The translations under genes were made by a program, and so were the position numbers. Below are positions 33,280 through 44,370 of a stretch of 64,000 nt of DNA, one piece after another; the first letter of the stretch is position 1, and every line of letters starts with the position of its first letter. Location of the stretch: assembly GCA_036346355.1 (NCBI GenBank), contig CM070572.1, positions 8,005,001-8,069,000 of the forward strand. The letters run 5' to 3'. The stretch comes from Rhipidocladum racemiflorum. Lineage: Eukaryota > Streptophyta > Magnoliopsida > Poales > Poaceae. The notes under the pieces were generated by a model that worked only from the letters and a program-made list of their open reading frames with translations, was not told where the DNA came from and made no database searches.

Positions 33280-36200
33280 ACCGGACGCTACTCCGCCGTC
33301 GTCGACCCCATCGTGGGGACGGCGCTGACCAAGGTGCTCATGGATCGGCGGTAGCGATCTCAACATCATGTATGTTGAGACCCTGGATGCCCTAGGGTCC
33401 TCGCTCCGCCTCCGGCCGAGCAAGGCGCCTTCCACGGCATCGCACTGTGCCAACAGGCCCACCCCTGCAGGTCGGCCTGCCCGTCACCTTTGGGAGCCCG
33501 GACAACTTCCGCACCGAGAGCCTCACTTTCGAGGTTGTGGACTTCCCCGGCTCCTACCACGCCATTCTGGGACGACCATGCTACGCGAAGTTCATGGCGG
33601 TCCCCAATTACACCTACCTCAAGCTAAAGATGCCAGGGCCGCAAGGTGTCATCACCGTGGCCACATCTTTCCAGCTCGCCTACAATCATGAGCGGCCGGC
33701 GAAGCTGGCCTCGGCTGATCGTCGCTTCCGCCGAGCTCGCCCAGCTCCAGGAGAAGGCCCCCGGATCCGCCCCCGACTCCAGCAAGTCGGGGCCTAGCTC
33801 TTTCAAGTCCGCGGAGGACACGAAGGAGGTCGCTGTTGATCCCGAAGATCCTGCCAAGACCGTGCGGATCGGGGCCGCCCTCACCACCAAATAGGAAGGC
33901 GCGCTCGTCGACTTCCTCCAAGCAAACCGAGACGTCTTCGCTTGGAAACCCTCGGACATGCCAGGAGTCGAAGGAGGTCGCCGAGCACTCCTGAACATTC
34001 GACCAGGATCGGATCGACCGCCAGCGCCGCTGCTTCGTTTAAGAGAAGCGACGGGCCATTGGGAAGAGATCGCCAAACTTTTGGCGCCCGGTTTTGTAAG
34101 GGAGGTGCGTCACCCCGAGTGGCTCGCCAATCCCGCCCTTGTAAAGAAAAAGTCGGGGCAATGGAGAATGTGTATTGACTACACGAGCCTCAACAAGGCC
34201 TGTCGAAAGATCCATTCCCATTACCTCGCATCGACCAGGTCGTGGACTCCACCACGGATGCGAGTCCCTTTCTTTTGGATGCCTACTCGGGCTATCACGG
34301 TGCGATGAAGGAGTCGATCAGCTCGCGACCTCCTTCATCACCCCGTCTGGCTCGTCTTTATTACGTCCACGATGCCTTTTGGTGCGAAAACGCAGGCGCC
34401 ACGTACCGGCGGTGTATGCAGGCATGTTTTTAGACCAAATTGGCCGTAACATCGAGGCCTACGTCGACGACATCGTTGTCAAAACCAGGAAGGCCGATGA
34501 CCTCATCACCGACCTGGAAGCGGACTTTGCGAACCTCCGACGGTTTCGCATAAAGCTCAACCCCAGAAGTGCGTCTTCGGGTCCCCAAGGGCAAGTTGCT
34601 GGGATTCATCGTCTCGAGCGCGCATCGAAGCCAACCGAGATAAGATCTCCGCTATCGCAAGGATGGGGCCAATCAACGATCCAAGGGAGTTCAAAGGCTG
34701 ATGGGATGCCTCGCGGCACTAAGTCGCCAGTATCCGCCTCGTGACGAGGATGCCACTCTACAAGCCGATGAAGAAGTCCGACCATTTTTCTGGACCAACG
34801 AAGCTCAGAAGCCTTTAGTCGACTAAAGGTCTTCTCGACCTCACCTCCGGCCCTGGTCGCCCGAGCCGCAGGAGCCTTTGCTCCTCTACATCGCCGCCAC
34901 GACTCAGTCGTCGGCGGCACTTGTTGTGGAGCGAGCGGAGGAAGGCCGCGTTCTCAAGGTGCAGAGGCCGGTCTACTTCGCCAGCGAGGTGCTCTCCGAA
35001 ACAAAGGTCCGATATCCTCAGATACGGTTCTTGTACTCGGTGCTCATCACCAAGAGGAAGCTTGCCCATTACTTCGATCGACACCCCATCTCCGTGGTAA
35101 CCTCTCACCGCTCGGAGAAGTCGCCCACAACCGCGACGCTACGGAAGGATCGCCAAATGGGCTCTCGAGCTCAACGGCCTCGACATATCGTGACGTCCCA
35201 GGACGGGCGATCAAGTCCTGTGTCTTGGCGGACTTTGTCGCCGAATGGACCGAGGCGCAAGTCCTCGCGGCGGTCAAGGACCCGAGTACTTGGGCGATGT
35301 ACTTCGATGGGTCTTACACCAAGAACGGGCCGCGCGGGGTCGTCATCATCTCCCCACTCGGCAACAAGCTCCGGTATGCCATACGACTACTTTTCGACGC
35401 CACCAACAATGTCGCCGAGCACGGCCCTCGTCAATGGTTTCGGATCGCCGCCGACCTGGGCGCACGACGGCTCAACGCGTTCACGGCGACTCCAAGGCGG
35501 TCGTCGACCAAGTGATGAAAGCCACCGAGCCCCGTGGCGCTCGGATGGCTGCCATCGCTGGAGGTCCGCAAGCTCGAGGAGAAGTTCAAGGGTTTCGAGC
35601 TCCATCATAGCTACCGACGCTATAACGGTGAAGCCGACTCCTCGCCAACCTCGCCTCGGGAAGGGGCCGGTTCCCCACTGGAATCTTCGTCTCGACCTCA
35701 AACCCATCAATCCGGTTGGACCCGAGTCGAGGCGTCGCCGACTTCAAAGGCGGCGGCCCCATCGATCTTCTGGCCGATGCCCACTACTGGAGTCGGACTT
35801 GGGCGTCTGAGCATCGAAACCGATCGAGGCGACCGTTTGTCGATCGGTTGACAAACGGACGCCTCGCCGATACCACCGAGGCTCGGCGCCTCGCTTCGGC
35901 GGGCTAAGTCTTTCGTCCCGATCGGCGCCCTCTACAAGAGGAGCCCGTCCGAATCCTTCGGCGCGTTAGGCCGACCAAGGGAAGCACCTTCTGCAGGACA
36001 TCCACGACGGTGTGCGGGCACCATGCGCGCCGCCTCCCTGGTAGGAAAGGCCTTCCGACAAGGTTTCTCTTGGCCGACCGCCGTAGCGATGCGACCCAAA
36101 TCGTCCGCACTGCGAAGGATGCCAATTCTTCGCCAGCAGACGCATCTTCCTCACGCAAGCCCCGCAGACGATCCCCATCACATGGCCCTTCGCGGTTTGG

Positions 36201-36735
36201 GGCTCGACCTGGTCGGACCCTTCGTAAAGGCGCCCGGGCTTCACTCACTTGCTTGTCGCCAGAGACAAGTTCACAAAGTGGATCAAGCAAAGCCATTGGC
36301 AAAGATCACATCGGCGCAGCAGCAAGTTTCTTCCGCGACATTGTCTACCGGTTCGGGTGCCCAACTCCATCATCACCGACAACGGACGCAGCTTCACGGA
36401 AAGGAGTTCCTCGAGTTCTGCGACAACTTCAACATCCGAAGTCGATCGGGCGGCGTGGCACACCGAGCCAACGGACAGCCGAACGAGCCAACGGCATGAT
36501 CCTCCAAGGACTCAAGCCGCGAATCTTCACCGATCAAGAAATTCGCGGGACGATGGGCAGCCGAGCCGCCGTGCTTTGGAGTCTGCGAACCACGCCCGAC
36601 CCGGGCCGACCGGGTTCACTCCTTTTTCTTGGTGTTCGGGCGGAGGCTGTCCTCCCGACCGACCTTGAGTACGGCGCACCAAGGGTGCAGAACTACAACA
36701 ACAAGACGGCAATCGAGGAACAAAGAAGATGACCT
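33280..36735 (+). pseudogene. Tat-type pol (protease, RT, RNase H, integrase), heavily frameshifted
   Basis: In order: the protease region at 33,300-33,400 (VDPIVG, then TKVLMD at the expected active site, interrupted) and 33,450-33,690 (YHAILGRPCYAKFMAVPNYT); RT pieces at 34,080-34,230 (WRMCIDYTSLNKAC) and 34,430-34,560 (YVDDIVVKTRKADDL with the YVDD active site); RNase H at 34,870-35,100 and 35,230-35,400 (MYFDGSYT); and integrase pieces at 36,020-36,700 (a SIITDNGRSF-like stretch with the catalytic Asp near 36,370). The frame breaks roughly every 100-300 bases, so the element has long been inactive. Confidence 0.85.
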
Positions 36736-37282
36736 CGACCGACTCGGACGGCTCGAGACGTCGCGATCTTACTGATCGGCAAAATATCGGCGCCGGTATT
36801 GCGTCGCTACCACGGACGGGTCATGCGGCCGCTCGTTAAGTCGGCGACTTAGTGCTGCGCCAAGTCCAAATCCGCGAAGGGACAGGCACAAGCTCTCCCC
36901 GCCTTGGGAGGGCTCCTTTCACCATCGCGGAAGTCCTCCGACCCGGCACTTTCCGCCTCAAGGACACCGAAGGGAATCTCGTGACAAACGCTGGAACATA
37001 GAGAAGCCGAGAAGGTTCTATCCATAGTCGGCCTCTCTCCTCTTTTTGTACCATGCGAAAAACACTTGAGCAAAGAAAGGCTGCAGGTCGGACGACCGAC
37101 CAAGTGGTTTTTTCTCTCTCGAACCTCTCTCGCTTTGTCGATCTGGAGCACTACGACCTCCGCCAAAGCGAGAGGTCCCAAGCTGTCCTCCTTTGATCAC
37201 GTCAAGAAAGGACGAGGCTAGATCTCAACACAAAAGAGAAGAAGGAGCGAAAGAGACGAAAAGAGAAACCCGAGCACTTTAT

Positions 37283-37569
37283 TTATCTATGGAGGAACAT
37301 CGCCCCAACCAAGAGCGAACCGCCCATTGCGATCTTGGTGCGCGCTGCCACCGTAAAGCTCACGCGGCGTGCCTCTACCACCGCCGCAATAATGGCGCCC
37401 TCGCTTCTCGGCCGAGGAACGCCGACGACGAGGACGCCGACTCGCCAGACGTCCTCACGAATACCGCAGCCTCGGCATCCGCCACCTCCCGCAATTCAGG
37501 CACGATGGCGGCTACCTCCTCGTGAAGCCGAGCGTTGTGGTCCGCCATGGCACACGGGAATGGGCGCAC
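37283..37569 (-). CDS. Antisense accessory ORF in the spacer of the Tat-type element
   Basis: On the strand opposite gag-pol, an ORF opens at 37569 or, more likely, at the ATG at 37548 (MADHNARLHEEVAAIVPELR). It continues as an Ala/Glu-rich, probably helical sequence to a stop at 37375; a frame change near 37,390 would extend it to a stop at 37283-37285, with AATAAA overlapping that stop. A TATA box lies 33-42 bp upstream of the ATG. The Grande elements of the same lineage are known to carry an accessory gene in their long 3' internal region. Whether this is that gene, and whether it is expressed, is inference; GC-rich DNA gives chance ORFs, and the opposite strand is also partly open. Confidence 0.45.
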
Positions 37570-37580
37570 CGGCGCCTCTC

Positions 37581-37590
37581 CTTTTATAAA
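37581..37590 (-). promoter_or_regulatory. TATA box for the antisense ORF
   Basis: Reads TTTATAAAAG on the minus strand, in an otherwise GC-rich region. Its spacing to the ATG at 37548 would allow a short 5' leader. Confidence 0.45.
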
Positions 37591-37814
37591 CAGCGATGTG
37601 GAGGCGCGGAAGACGAAGCACCGTAGAGTCGCATAACGGAGCGGAAGACGGCGCCCGACACGAGTTCGGCGGCGCGATCCTCAAGGCGAGTTAATCCACC
37701 CTTATCCTCGAAAGCATAAAGTTCCTTTCAAAATCGCACACCCGCCACGAGCTCAAGCGGCGCGTGGCGATCGCACCTCGCCCCACGCACCACTCTGGTC
37801 GCCTGTGACCTCGT

Positions 37815-38096
37815 GGGTCGGTAACCTAAATCGATAACCGGTTACCATTCCGACCGAAGCTCCTCATGGTAACCTCCTCAAAACCAAAATGCTACGGCCC
37901 ACGCCCCTGTGGCTACGGTTTCGAAGTAGCACTTTGCGCAAAAAGGAGGCTACCTGAGCGAAGGGCCGAGCGGCGGTCGGATGGAGCCTTTCGATTTAGG
38001 TCGGGGGTCGGTAACCTAAATCGATAACCGGTTACCACTCCGACCGAGCTCCCCTCATGGTAACCTCCTCAAAACCAAAATGCTACGGCCCACGCC
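37815..38096. repeat. ~91-bp direct repeat at the 3' LTR junction of the Tat-type element
   Basis: Copies at 37815-37905 and 38005-38096, starting gggtcggtaacctaaatcg and ending gctacggcccacgcc. The second copy ends inside the 3' LTR start (about 38080), so the first copy contains a stray piece of the spacer-LTR junction, as expected from template switching during reverse transcription or a later tandem duplication. Confidence 0.8.
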
Positions 38097-38977
38097 ATGG
38101 GTACCCCCATCAGCCCGGAAGCACGAACGGGCTGACCTATCACGGCGAAGGCCCAGCACCACCGAAAGGTACTTGGGCCGCGGGGAACGAGCCCCGACAC
38201 AGACGGGCCGACTTTGACGGCCGGCGGACTCGATTCGGACGGTCGGCAGATGCGCCGCCGCCTAATATTGAAGCTCAAGCTCCACTGCACGGGCTAGCAG
38301 GGCCCACGCCAGTGTCAGGCGGCTGCCTTGTGCGCAGCGTCCCCTGGCATCCGTACCGGGGTAGGCGGCTCCTTCCCGAGACTGTCAGAAGGGCCACCGA
38401 AGAAGTCAAGCCCCCCGTCCCGTCGCCAGGCACGCCGCAGAAGATTACGCCCGCTCCCGAGGCCAAGGCAATGTCAAGCGCCATTAAAGCCACCGAGGCT
38501 GACAGGAGCACCACGCAACACGCCACCTGCATAAAGACTACGCAAGATCGCTATCAGAACCACCAACCCCTGCCTCGGGGCGGGCAGGGCCTGACGGACA
38601 AGACAGGAACCAGATTTCAAGACGTGCAGGCCCCTTTTCTCGTAGTTTTCCCAACTCCTGTGTAACCTGCCCCCTCCATCTATATAAGGAGGGGCAGGGC
38701 CCGAGAGGGGCGAGAGGAGAGAAAAACAGTCTTCTAGGAAGCCTCACCACCCTAGCGAAAGCATCAAGGGGATCGGACAGCCGACCGTCCGCCTCGCTTG
38801 TACACCCCTTGTTCATCTCCCAAAGATCAATACATCCACACCGCACGAACTGGAGTAGGGACATTCTGCCCGAACCAGTATACATCTTCTGACTCCTTGA
38901 GTCGACCATTCGGGGAGAGGGAGTGCGCGACCCCATCCGACCATAAATTCGTATTGCCGGTGCACGAAACACCGACA
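38080..38977 (+). repeat. Tat-type element 3' LTR
   Basis: About 898 bp, matching the 5' LTR from ccatgggtaccccc onward and ending accgaca before the GTTGG duplication. A TATATAA box lies at 38681-38687. The first 15 bases differ from the 5' LTR (tgctacggccc versus tgacgagtaccc). Confidence 0.85.
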
Positions 38978-38982
38978 GTTGG

Positions 38983-41163
38983 TTATGAGAAATGCATCCA
39001 TAATCAGGTATTTAGAACCCACGACTGGAGAATTGCATACAGCCCGATTCGCTGATTGCATTTTTTTTGACGAGGATCATTTTCCCGTCATTAGGGGGAG
39101 GAAATGAACCATTGGATGAAAATGCCAGAAAATCATATGGCATTCCATTGGGATCCCCGTGCATGACCCTCGCACTAATGAAGCAAATCATGAAGTTAAG
39201 AAGACAATCGATTTGCAGAATTTAGCAAATGAACTGCCTGATCATTTTTGTGATCTGAAGAGTGTGGTTAAGTCGCATGTACCAGCAAGAAATGCACCAG
39301 AGAGGGTGGAAATACCAAAGAAAGCAGAAGGTATCCCTCATCCTGTTCAGAGGCCTCAAAGAAAAAGAACAGGAAATCTGGCTTCTCAAACCCAAAGTAC
39401 CCGGAGACGTCTGGGGAAAACTGGGCAAGAGGACTTACCTCAGCCAATCACAAAAGTGCCCTAAAGCAAGAAGGGGAGCCAGTTGAGACCTGGCACTGGA
39501 AAGAAGCCTGAGGAAAAGGCAATTCCAGATTTGAATCTTCCATTGGAAGAAGCCGCCGGAAATAATGTGTGCGCACACATTGGCGGAGAAAAACTAAAGG
39601 AACTTGCTCCTGAAATGGGAAATAGCAATGAAGAGCAAGTAGAAGTGCATGAAGCACACCATGACGAAATGGCCATAAATTTGTAATAATAGGAGAATCT
39701 ATGAATAGAGCAACAACCATTGCAAGGTTTTTGCTCAAGGTTTCACTCAATGTCCTGGGGTTGATTATGAAGAAACCTATTCTCCGGTCATGGGTGGAAT
39801 TACCTTTAGGTACTTGATCTCAATGGCAGTCAACTTGAAGTTGAGAATGAAGCTAATGGATGTTATCACATCATATTTGTATAGAAACTTGGATTCGGAG
39901 ATATACATGAAAGTACCGGAAGGTATCCCTATCCCGAACCAAGACAGAGCAAACAGAAACCTATACAGTATGAAATTGGAGAAATCAACATGGGTAAATT
40001 TGAAGCGATCGGGAAGAATGTGGTACAATCGCTTGAGTAACTTTCTTTGCAAGAAAGGCTACACGAACAGCGAAGATTGTCCATGTGTGTTTATACAACG
40101 ATCCCCGAATGGATTTTGTATAATCTCCGTCTATGTAGATGACTTGAACATCATTGGGACGGATGAGGAAATTGAAGAAGCATGCACATACTTGAAATCT
40201 GAGTTTGAAATGAAAGACTTGGGTAAAACCAAGTTCTGTTTAGGCTTGCAGCTTGAACATGTCCAAGGCGGAATCTTGGTACACCAATCATCCTACACGC
40301 AGAAAGTGTTGGAGAGATTTGGCTTTGAAAAGGCATACCCCGCAAAGACCCCAATGGTCGGAAGGTCACTCCAAGCAGACTTAGACCCGTACAGGCCTAA
40401 AGAAGAGGGGGAGGAAGTCCTGGGAGCGGAATTCCCATACTTGAGTGCAATTGGAGCGCTCATGTACCTTGCGAATAGCACTAGGCCGAACATTGCGTTC
40501 GCCGTGAATTTGCTAGCGCTGATAAAGGCGTAACCCACCAAAAGGTATTGAAAAGGGGTGAAGGACATCTTCCGTTACCTTCAAGGAAGCAAAGACATCG
40601 GCTTGTTTTACAGAAGAAACAATGAATTGAATTTAGTTGGCTATGCCGATGCTGGGTACCTTTCGGACTCGCATACTGGCAAGTCACAAACTGGGTATGT
40701 TTTCCTTTGCGGTGGAACAGCAATTTCTTGGAAGTCGTCTAAGCAGACTCTTGTCTCGACGTCGACTAACCACTCAGAAATCATTGCATTGTATGAAGCC
40801 TCTCGGGAATGTGCATGGCTTCGAAGAATGGTTCACCACATCCAGAAGTCATGTGGCCTGAACATGGAACAAACCCCCACTATTATCTATGAAGATAATG
40901 CAGCTTGTGTTGCACAAGTGCAAATGGGATATGTGAAGAGTAACCTTACAAAGCATATCAACCCCAAGTTCTTTTATGCCCATGAAATGCATAAGATGAA
41001 CGAGATAAAGATACTGCATACTAAGTCGTGTGAAAATCTCGCAGATTTATTCACTAAGTCACTCCCGGCATCTTCCTTTGAAAGATGTATTAGAGGAATC
41101 GGGATGATTAGGCTTAGAGAAGTGCAGATTTCAGGGGGAGAATTTTCACATACTCCTACATAA
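38983..41163 (+). pseudogene. Copia reverse transcriptase and RNase H (3' pol), broken
   Basis: This continues the Copia reading after the nested gypsy: a short HDWRIAYSPI/FDEDHFPVI region, a degraded Lys-rich linker (39,159-39,690), the RT at 39,790-40,533 (VYVDDLNIIGTDEEIEEA with the YVDD active site; FEMKDLGKTKFCLGLQLEHV; ALMYLANSTRPNIAFAVN), and RNase H at 40,558-41,163 (VGYADAGYLSD, SWKSSKQTLVSTSTNHSEI, IYEDNAACVAQVQ, ending near IRGIGMIRLREVQ). A stop after LLALIKA separates RT from RNase H, and the first part of RT is damaged. Confidence 0.92.
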
Positions 41164-41401
41164 ATCTCGAACATGAAGTTTGAGTACCCAACGTAAATCT
41201 TGAAGATTAACATTGAAGTTTGGGTGGATTGTACTCTTTTCCTTAAGTAAGTTTTTCATTGAAGTTTTCTTACCTAAGGTTTTTGATAAGGCAATCCGTG
41301 CAACACAGCAAGCGTGTGCTATGTACTCTTTCTCCAATTATTTTCCCACTGGGTTTTTATGGAGTTTTAATGAGGCATATGCATCTCGCAGTGAAGAGTC
41401 C

Positions 41402-41410
41402 AAGGGGGAG
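41402..41410 (+). other. Copia polypurine tract
   Basis: AAGGGGGAG immediately before the 3' LTR, the usual plus-strand priming site. Confidence 0.8.
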
Positions 41411-41629
41411 TGTTAGGAAACCAATTGACGTATCCTATATGGACTCTTCCTTATCTCTAAGCAGAACCGCTATATATAGGAGGCAGGGGGTCACCCCATT
41501 GTACACAAGCATACAGAATAATAAAGCAGACCCGTTCCTCCTCATATTGTGTCTCTCGCCCTCTCTTTCTGTTCTCCAATTCAATCTATTAGGCAACCTC
41601 GGACTATTCGATAGCGAGGTTGTCTAACA
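41411..41629 (+). repeat. Copia 3' LTR
   Basis: 219 bp, nearly identical to 26345-26560, with a TATATATA box at 41471-41478. It ends CTAACA before the GGCGG duplication. Confidence 0.92.
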
Positions 41630-41634
41630 GGCGG

Positions 41635-41952
41635 AAACACAGGCGCCCCTGATCCGGAGAAGCCTCGTGTAATCGCACCAGGCTATGGAGCCTTGTGCAC
41701 CAGGACGTCCAAGTCGCGACCAACGCGAGGAATTGTAGGCACCGTGCAGAACCGTGGCCAGTCCGCACCGTGCGGCACGGATAGATAGGGAGAGCCGAGC
41801 GCCCGCCTACGCACCGCCACTCCGCTCGTCCGACGAAGCAACTTCGTGGCCTACTGGGGCTGGGCCGTGGTTGTCGTACTCCTCGAACTCGGCGACCCGC
41901 GTCGTCTTCGCAGCAGACTACCACTCTCCTCTACTTGGCGCTGCTGACCCAT
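41635..41952. other. GC-rich flank of the Copia insertion, unassigned
   Basis: This was contiguous with the sequence before 26340 until the Copia element inserted. Open frames exist on both strands (for example 41754-41969, +), but none is recognised. It may be a gene remnant; evidence is insufficient. Confidence 0.3.
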
Positions 41953-42515
41953 CTGTTAGAAGCGAGTAGGCATAGCTCAGTCTGTCCGTTATGGTGGTAG
42001 CTTGCTAAATATCATTCATATTTGTTTAGGTGGGACCCGTCTGGTAGAAGCGAGTAGGCATCGCTCAGAGTCGAATTTTTTTTAAAATAATATATTTTTA
42101 AATAATGTTACAATAATAATACAATGAAAAGAAAAATTACAAAAATGCATCTGTTGTCATTTAAATTGGCGACATGGGTCTGTCGCCAATTCAAATGGCG
42201 ACAGAGACCTCCACCTTGTCGACTAAATGAATTCACGACGAAATAATCTGTTAACTAAATTCAATCGGCGACAAAACTGGCTCTGTCGCTATTCCAATCG
42301 GCGACAGAGTCTCTGTAGTCAGTTGAAATGGCAACAGAGACTCTGTCGCCATTTCAAATGGTGACATAGATGTATTTTTGTAATTTTTCTTTTCGGTGTA
42401 TTATTTTTGTAAAATTATTTAAAAAACATATTATTCTAAAAAAAATTCGCTCAGAGTCTGCCCGTTATGGTGGTAGCTTGCTAAATATCACTCATTATTT
42501 GTTTATTTGATCATT
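41953..42515. repeat. 88-bp tandem duplication; second copy split by a MITE
   Basis: The first copy starts at 41953 (ctgttagaagcgagtaggca) and the second at 42041 (ctggtagaagcgagtaggca). The second copy is interrupted at 42073-42448 and resumes with tctgcccgttatggtggtagc, so the duplication came before the MITE insertion. Confidence 0.85.
42073..42448. mobile_element. Mutator-like MITE with ~75-bp TIRs
   Basis: The 376-bp element lies between 10-bp direct repeats GCTCAGAGTC (42063-42072 and 42449-42458; one base more or less is possible). The terminal inverted repeats are long and AT-rich, starting GAATTTTTTTT and running to about aaattacaaaaatgcatct. The core holds alternating GGCGACAGAG / CTCTGTCGCC words. 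Long TIRs with a 9-11-bp duplication fit the Mutator superfamily. Confidence 0.75.
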
Positions 42516-42761
42516 TGCCTTTTTTCATAGTACAATTGATCATTTGCCACATATGTCTCACTGACATGTGGCCTTAGGTGGAATATTTGATCATTTACCC
42601 TTTTTATAGTGCAATTAATCATTTGTTCCATATGTCTCACTGACATGTGGCCTTAGAGCCCGCATGTTGAGATATCATGGGGCAAATAATCAATTGCACC
42701 ATGAAAAAAGGGTAAATGATTAAATCTCCCAACTAAACAAATCATGAATGATACTTAGCAA
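42478..42761. mobile_element. TIR MITE with duplicated subterminal block
   Basis: The left end TTGCTAAATATCACTCATTATTTGTTTA matches the reverse complement of the right end, with gaps. A block containing catatgtctcactgacatgtggcctta occurs twice near the left side (about 42,552 and 42,628). An extra copy of the left end lies at 42002 in the first 88-bp unit. No clear target duplication. Confidence 0.55.
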
Positions 42762-44370
42762 TGAGGGCAAATTATCAATTGTTCCTATTTAGGTGTTAAC
42801 CATTGTAAGTAACAGGCTTAGAGTTGCTAAGGTTAGCTTCCATGGTTTTTTTCCCCTTATGATTATCCTTTAGATGGTGTGTAGTGATTAATTGGAGAAT
42901 TTAAGTTGTTGCTGAAATTGTTCGCTAGAATCCTCTTCTGGTTGTTGTTATGCATGAGAATGATCGGTTGCGGTTGTTATTGGTTATGTTTTCAACCCTC
43001 GTTTATAACTTGTGGTTGTGGTTGTTAGTGTCACAATGACAACCTCTAGTTTCTAACCGTGGGTGAGGAGAAACAAGTGGGTGCTAGGATTTGGGAACCT
43101 TTTTATCCTCGGGATTTTTATTTTATTTTATTTTTAAAATAATTAACTAATCCTGTAAAATTTTTGTTAATACCTAAAAATTAGATTTTTAGGTTTAGAC
43201 TTCCGTAAAATTTGGTAAATTAATATTTAGCACACATTGGAAGTTTCATACTTGAGTTTATTTTCTAATATTATTCCATGTTTATTATGTTTTAGAATTT
43301 TATTTTCTGTCATTTAAGTAATTCTGAAAATTGCTTAATTATTAACATAAAAATGCAAAAAAATCCTAGAAAAATTATGAAAATTATATGACCCTGTGTT
43401 AGTGTCATGTTCTCTAAAATTATTTTTCTTAGCACTATACCATGTTATTATGTGCTTGAATTTATTTTCTGTTGTTAAGTAATTCTGAAAAAAATTTAGA
43501 AATTAACAGAAAATTATAAAAAATACTAGAAAAATTCTAGAAAGTTTCAGATAGCATATTATGAGCTTCATATCTCTAGATTAATTTTATTAGCATTATT
43601 CCATGTTAAATTACATCAAAGCAAATAGTATGTGTCATGTACTCCAGCTATATTACGAAATGCTATATCCTCCTCCATCCCATTTGTTTAAACAATAAAT
43701 GATACTTCAAGGAATTACGACATCCGACGGCAAAATAGATCCGATTTCGACGAAGTTTCTAGCCATACTCTCACATCGCTCTTTCCCCCCTTTTCCCCCA
43801 AAATGCTCTTTCCCCCATTTCCTCCCAAAATACCCCGTGCAACTCTTTGACACCAGTCTAATTAGTGACATATTCGCTAGTTGAAATGGTGATAGAAAAC
43901 TGTCGTGAATCCGAATAGCAACAGAGAAACTGTCGCTAGTTACTAGCGACAGATTGCCTATGTGGAGTTCACATTAGTCTTTTGTTGTTTCATATTTTTG
44001 TATTTTTTTCAGTATATATTTTTTTAATTTATTTTGTCAACGTATTATTTTTTTTAAAAAAAATACATGTCCGACACCTGCGTCTCGAAGGCGATTCAAT
44101 CGAGGGGCCAAAGCCGGACTAATACGTTACTCAAGGGTCTTTACATAAAAACACCACCGTAATTCTCCACCTCAGTCCTGACCGCATGGTTTTTGATTTA
44201 TAATGGTCAGTAGGGTCTCAGATTTGGATCGCTCAGAATAGCTCACTTATTCCATTTTTTACAGCTTAAATGGGAAAGATCGTTCAGTTTTTTTACCCAC
44301 ATCAGTAAAATGATCAAATAACTCAATAGCGCAAGGCCGTGCACTACAGGGTACAAAAAGGACCAAAATT
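42762..44370. other. AT-rich intergenic sequence with a diverged direct repeat
   Basis: No gene seen. About 43,260-43,640 contains two diverged copies (period about 170 bp) of a block with ccatgtt(a)ttatg and gtaattctgaaaa words. The gaaaattc-type composition resembles the AT-rich leader of the Copia element at 27,930-28,240, so it may be a retrotransposon leader remnant. At 43,870-43,970 there are gcgacag words like those in the Mutator-like MITE. The last part is the 3' flank of shikimate kinase. Confidence 0.4.

Larger units (their letters stand above)
30193..38977 (+). mobile_element. Tat-type Ty3/gypsy retrotransposon nested in the Copia element
   Basis: LTRs at 30193-31078 and 38080-38977 and a perfect 5-bp duplication GTTGG (30188-30192 and 38978-38982) define an 8.8-kb insertion. 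It separates the Copia codons for Ile-Tyr-Val-Gly from the Tyr-Glu that follows. The primer-binding region TTGGCGCGCCAGGTAGGGG after the 5' LTR, the gag type and the about 1.3-kb spacer between integrase and the 3' LTR are typical of the Tat lineage (RIRE2/Grande/Retand-like). Gag and pol are riddled with frameshifts. Confidence 0.9.
26345..41629 (+). mobile_element. Ty1/Copia LTR retrotransposon, interrupted by a Tat-type gypsy element
   Basis: Two short similar LTRs bound the element, with a perfect 5-bp target duplication GGCGG (26340-26344 and 41630-41634). The order protease, pre-integrase, integrase, reverse transcriptase, RNase H is that of Copia. The coding region is cut after integrase by the gypsy element 30193-38977; removing that element leaves about 6.5 kb. 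No recognisable gag or CCHC zinc knuckle is present between the 5' LTR and the protease; a GC-rich, repeat-filled leader of about 2.4 kb occupies that place. The two LTRs differ by only a few substitutions and a 3-bp indel (cctcat versus cctcctcat), so the insertion is fairly young. Confidence 0.93.
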
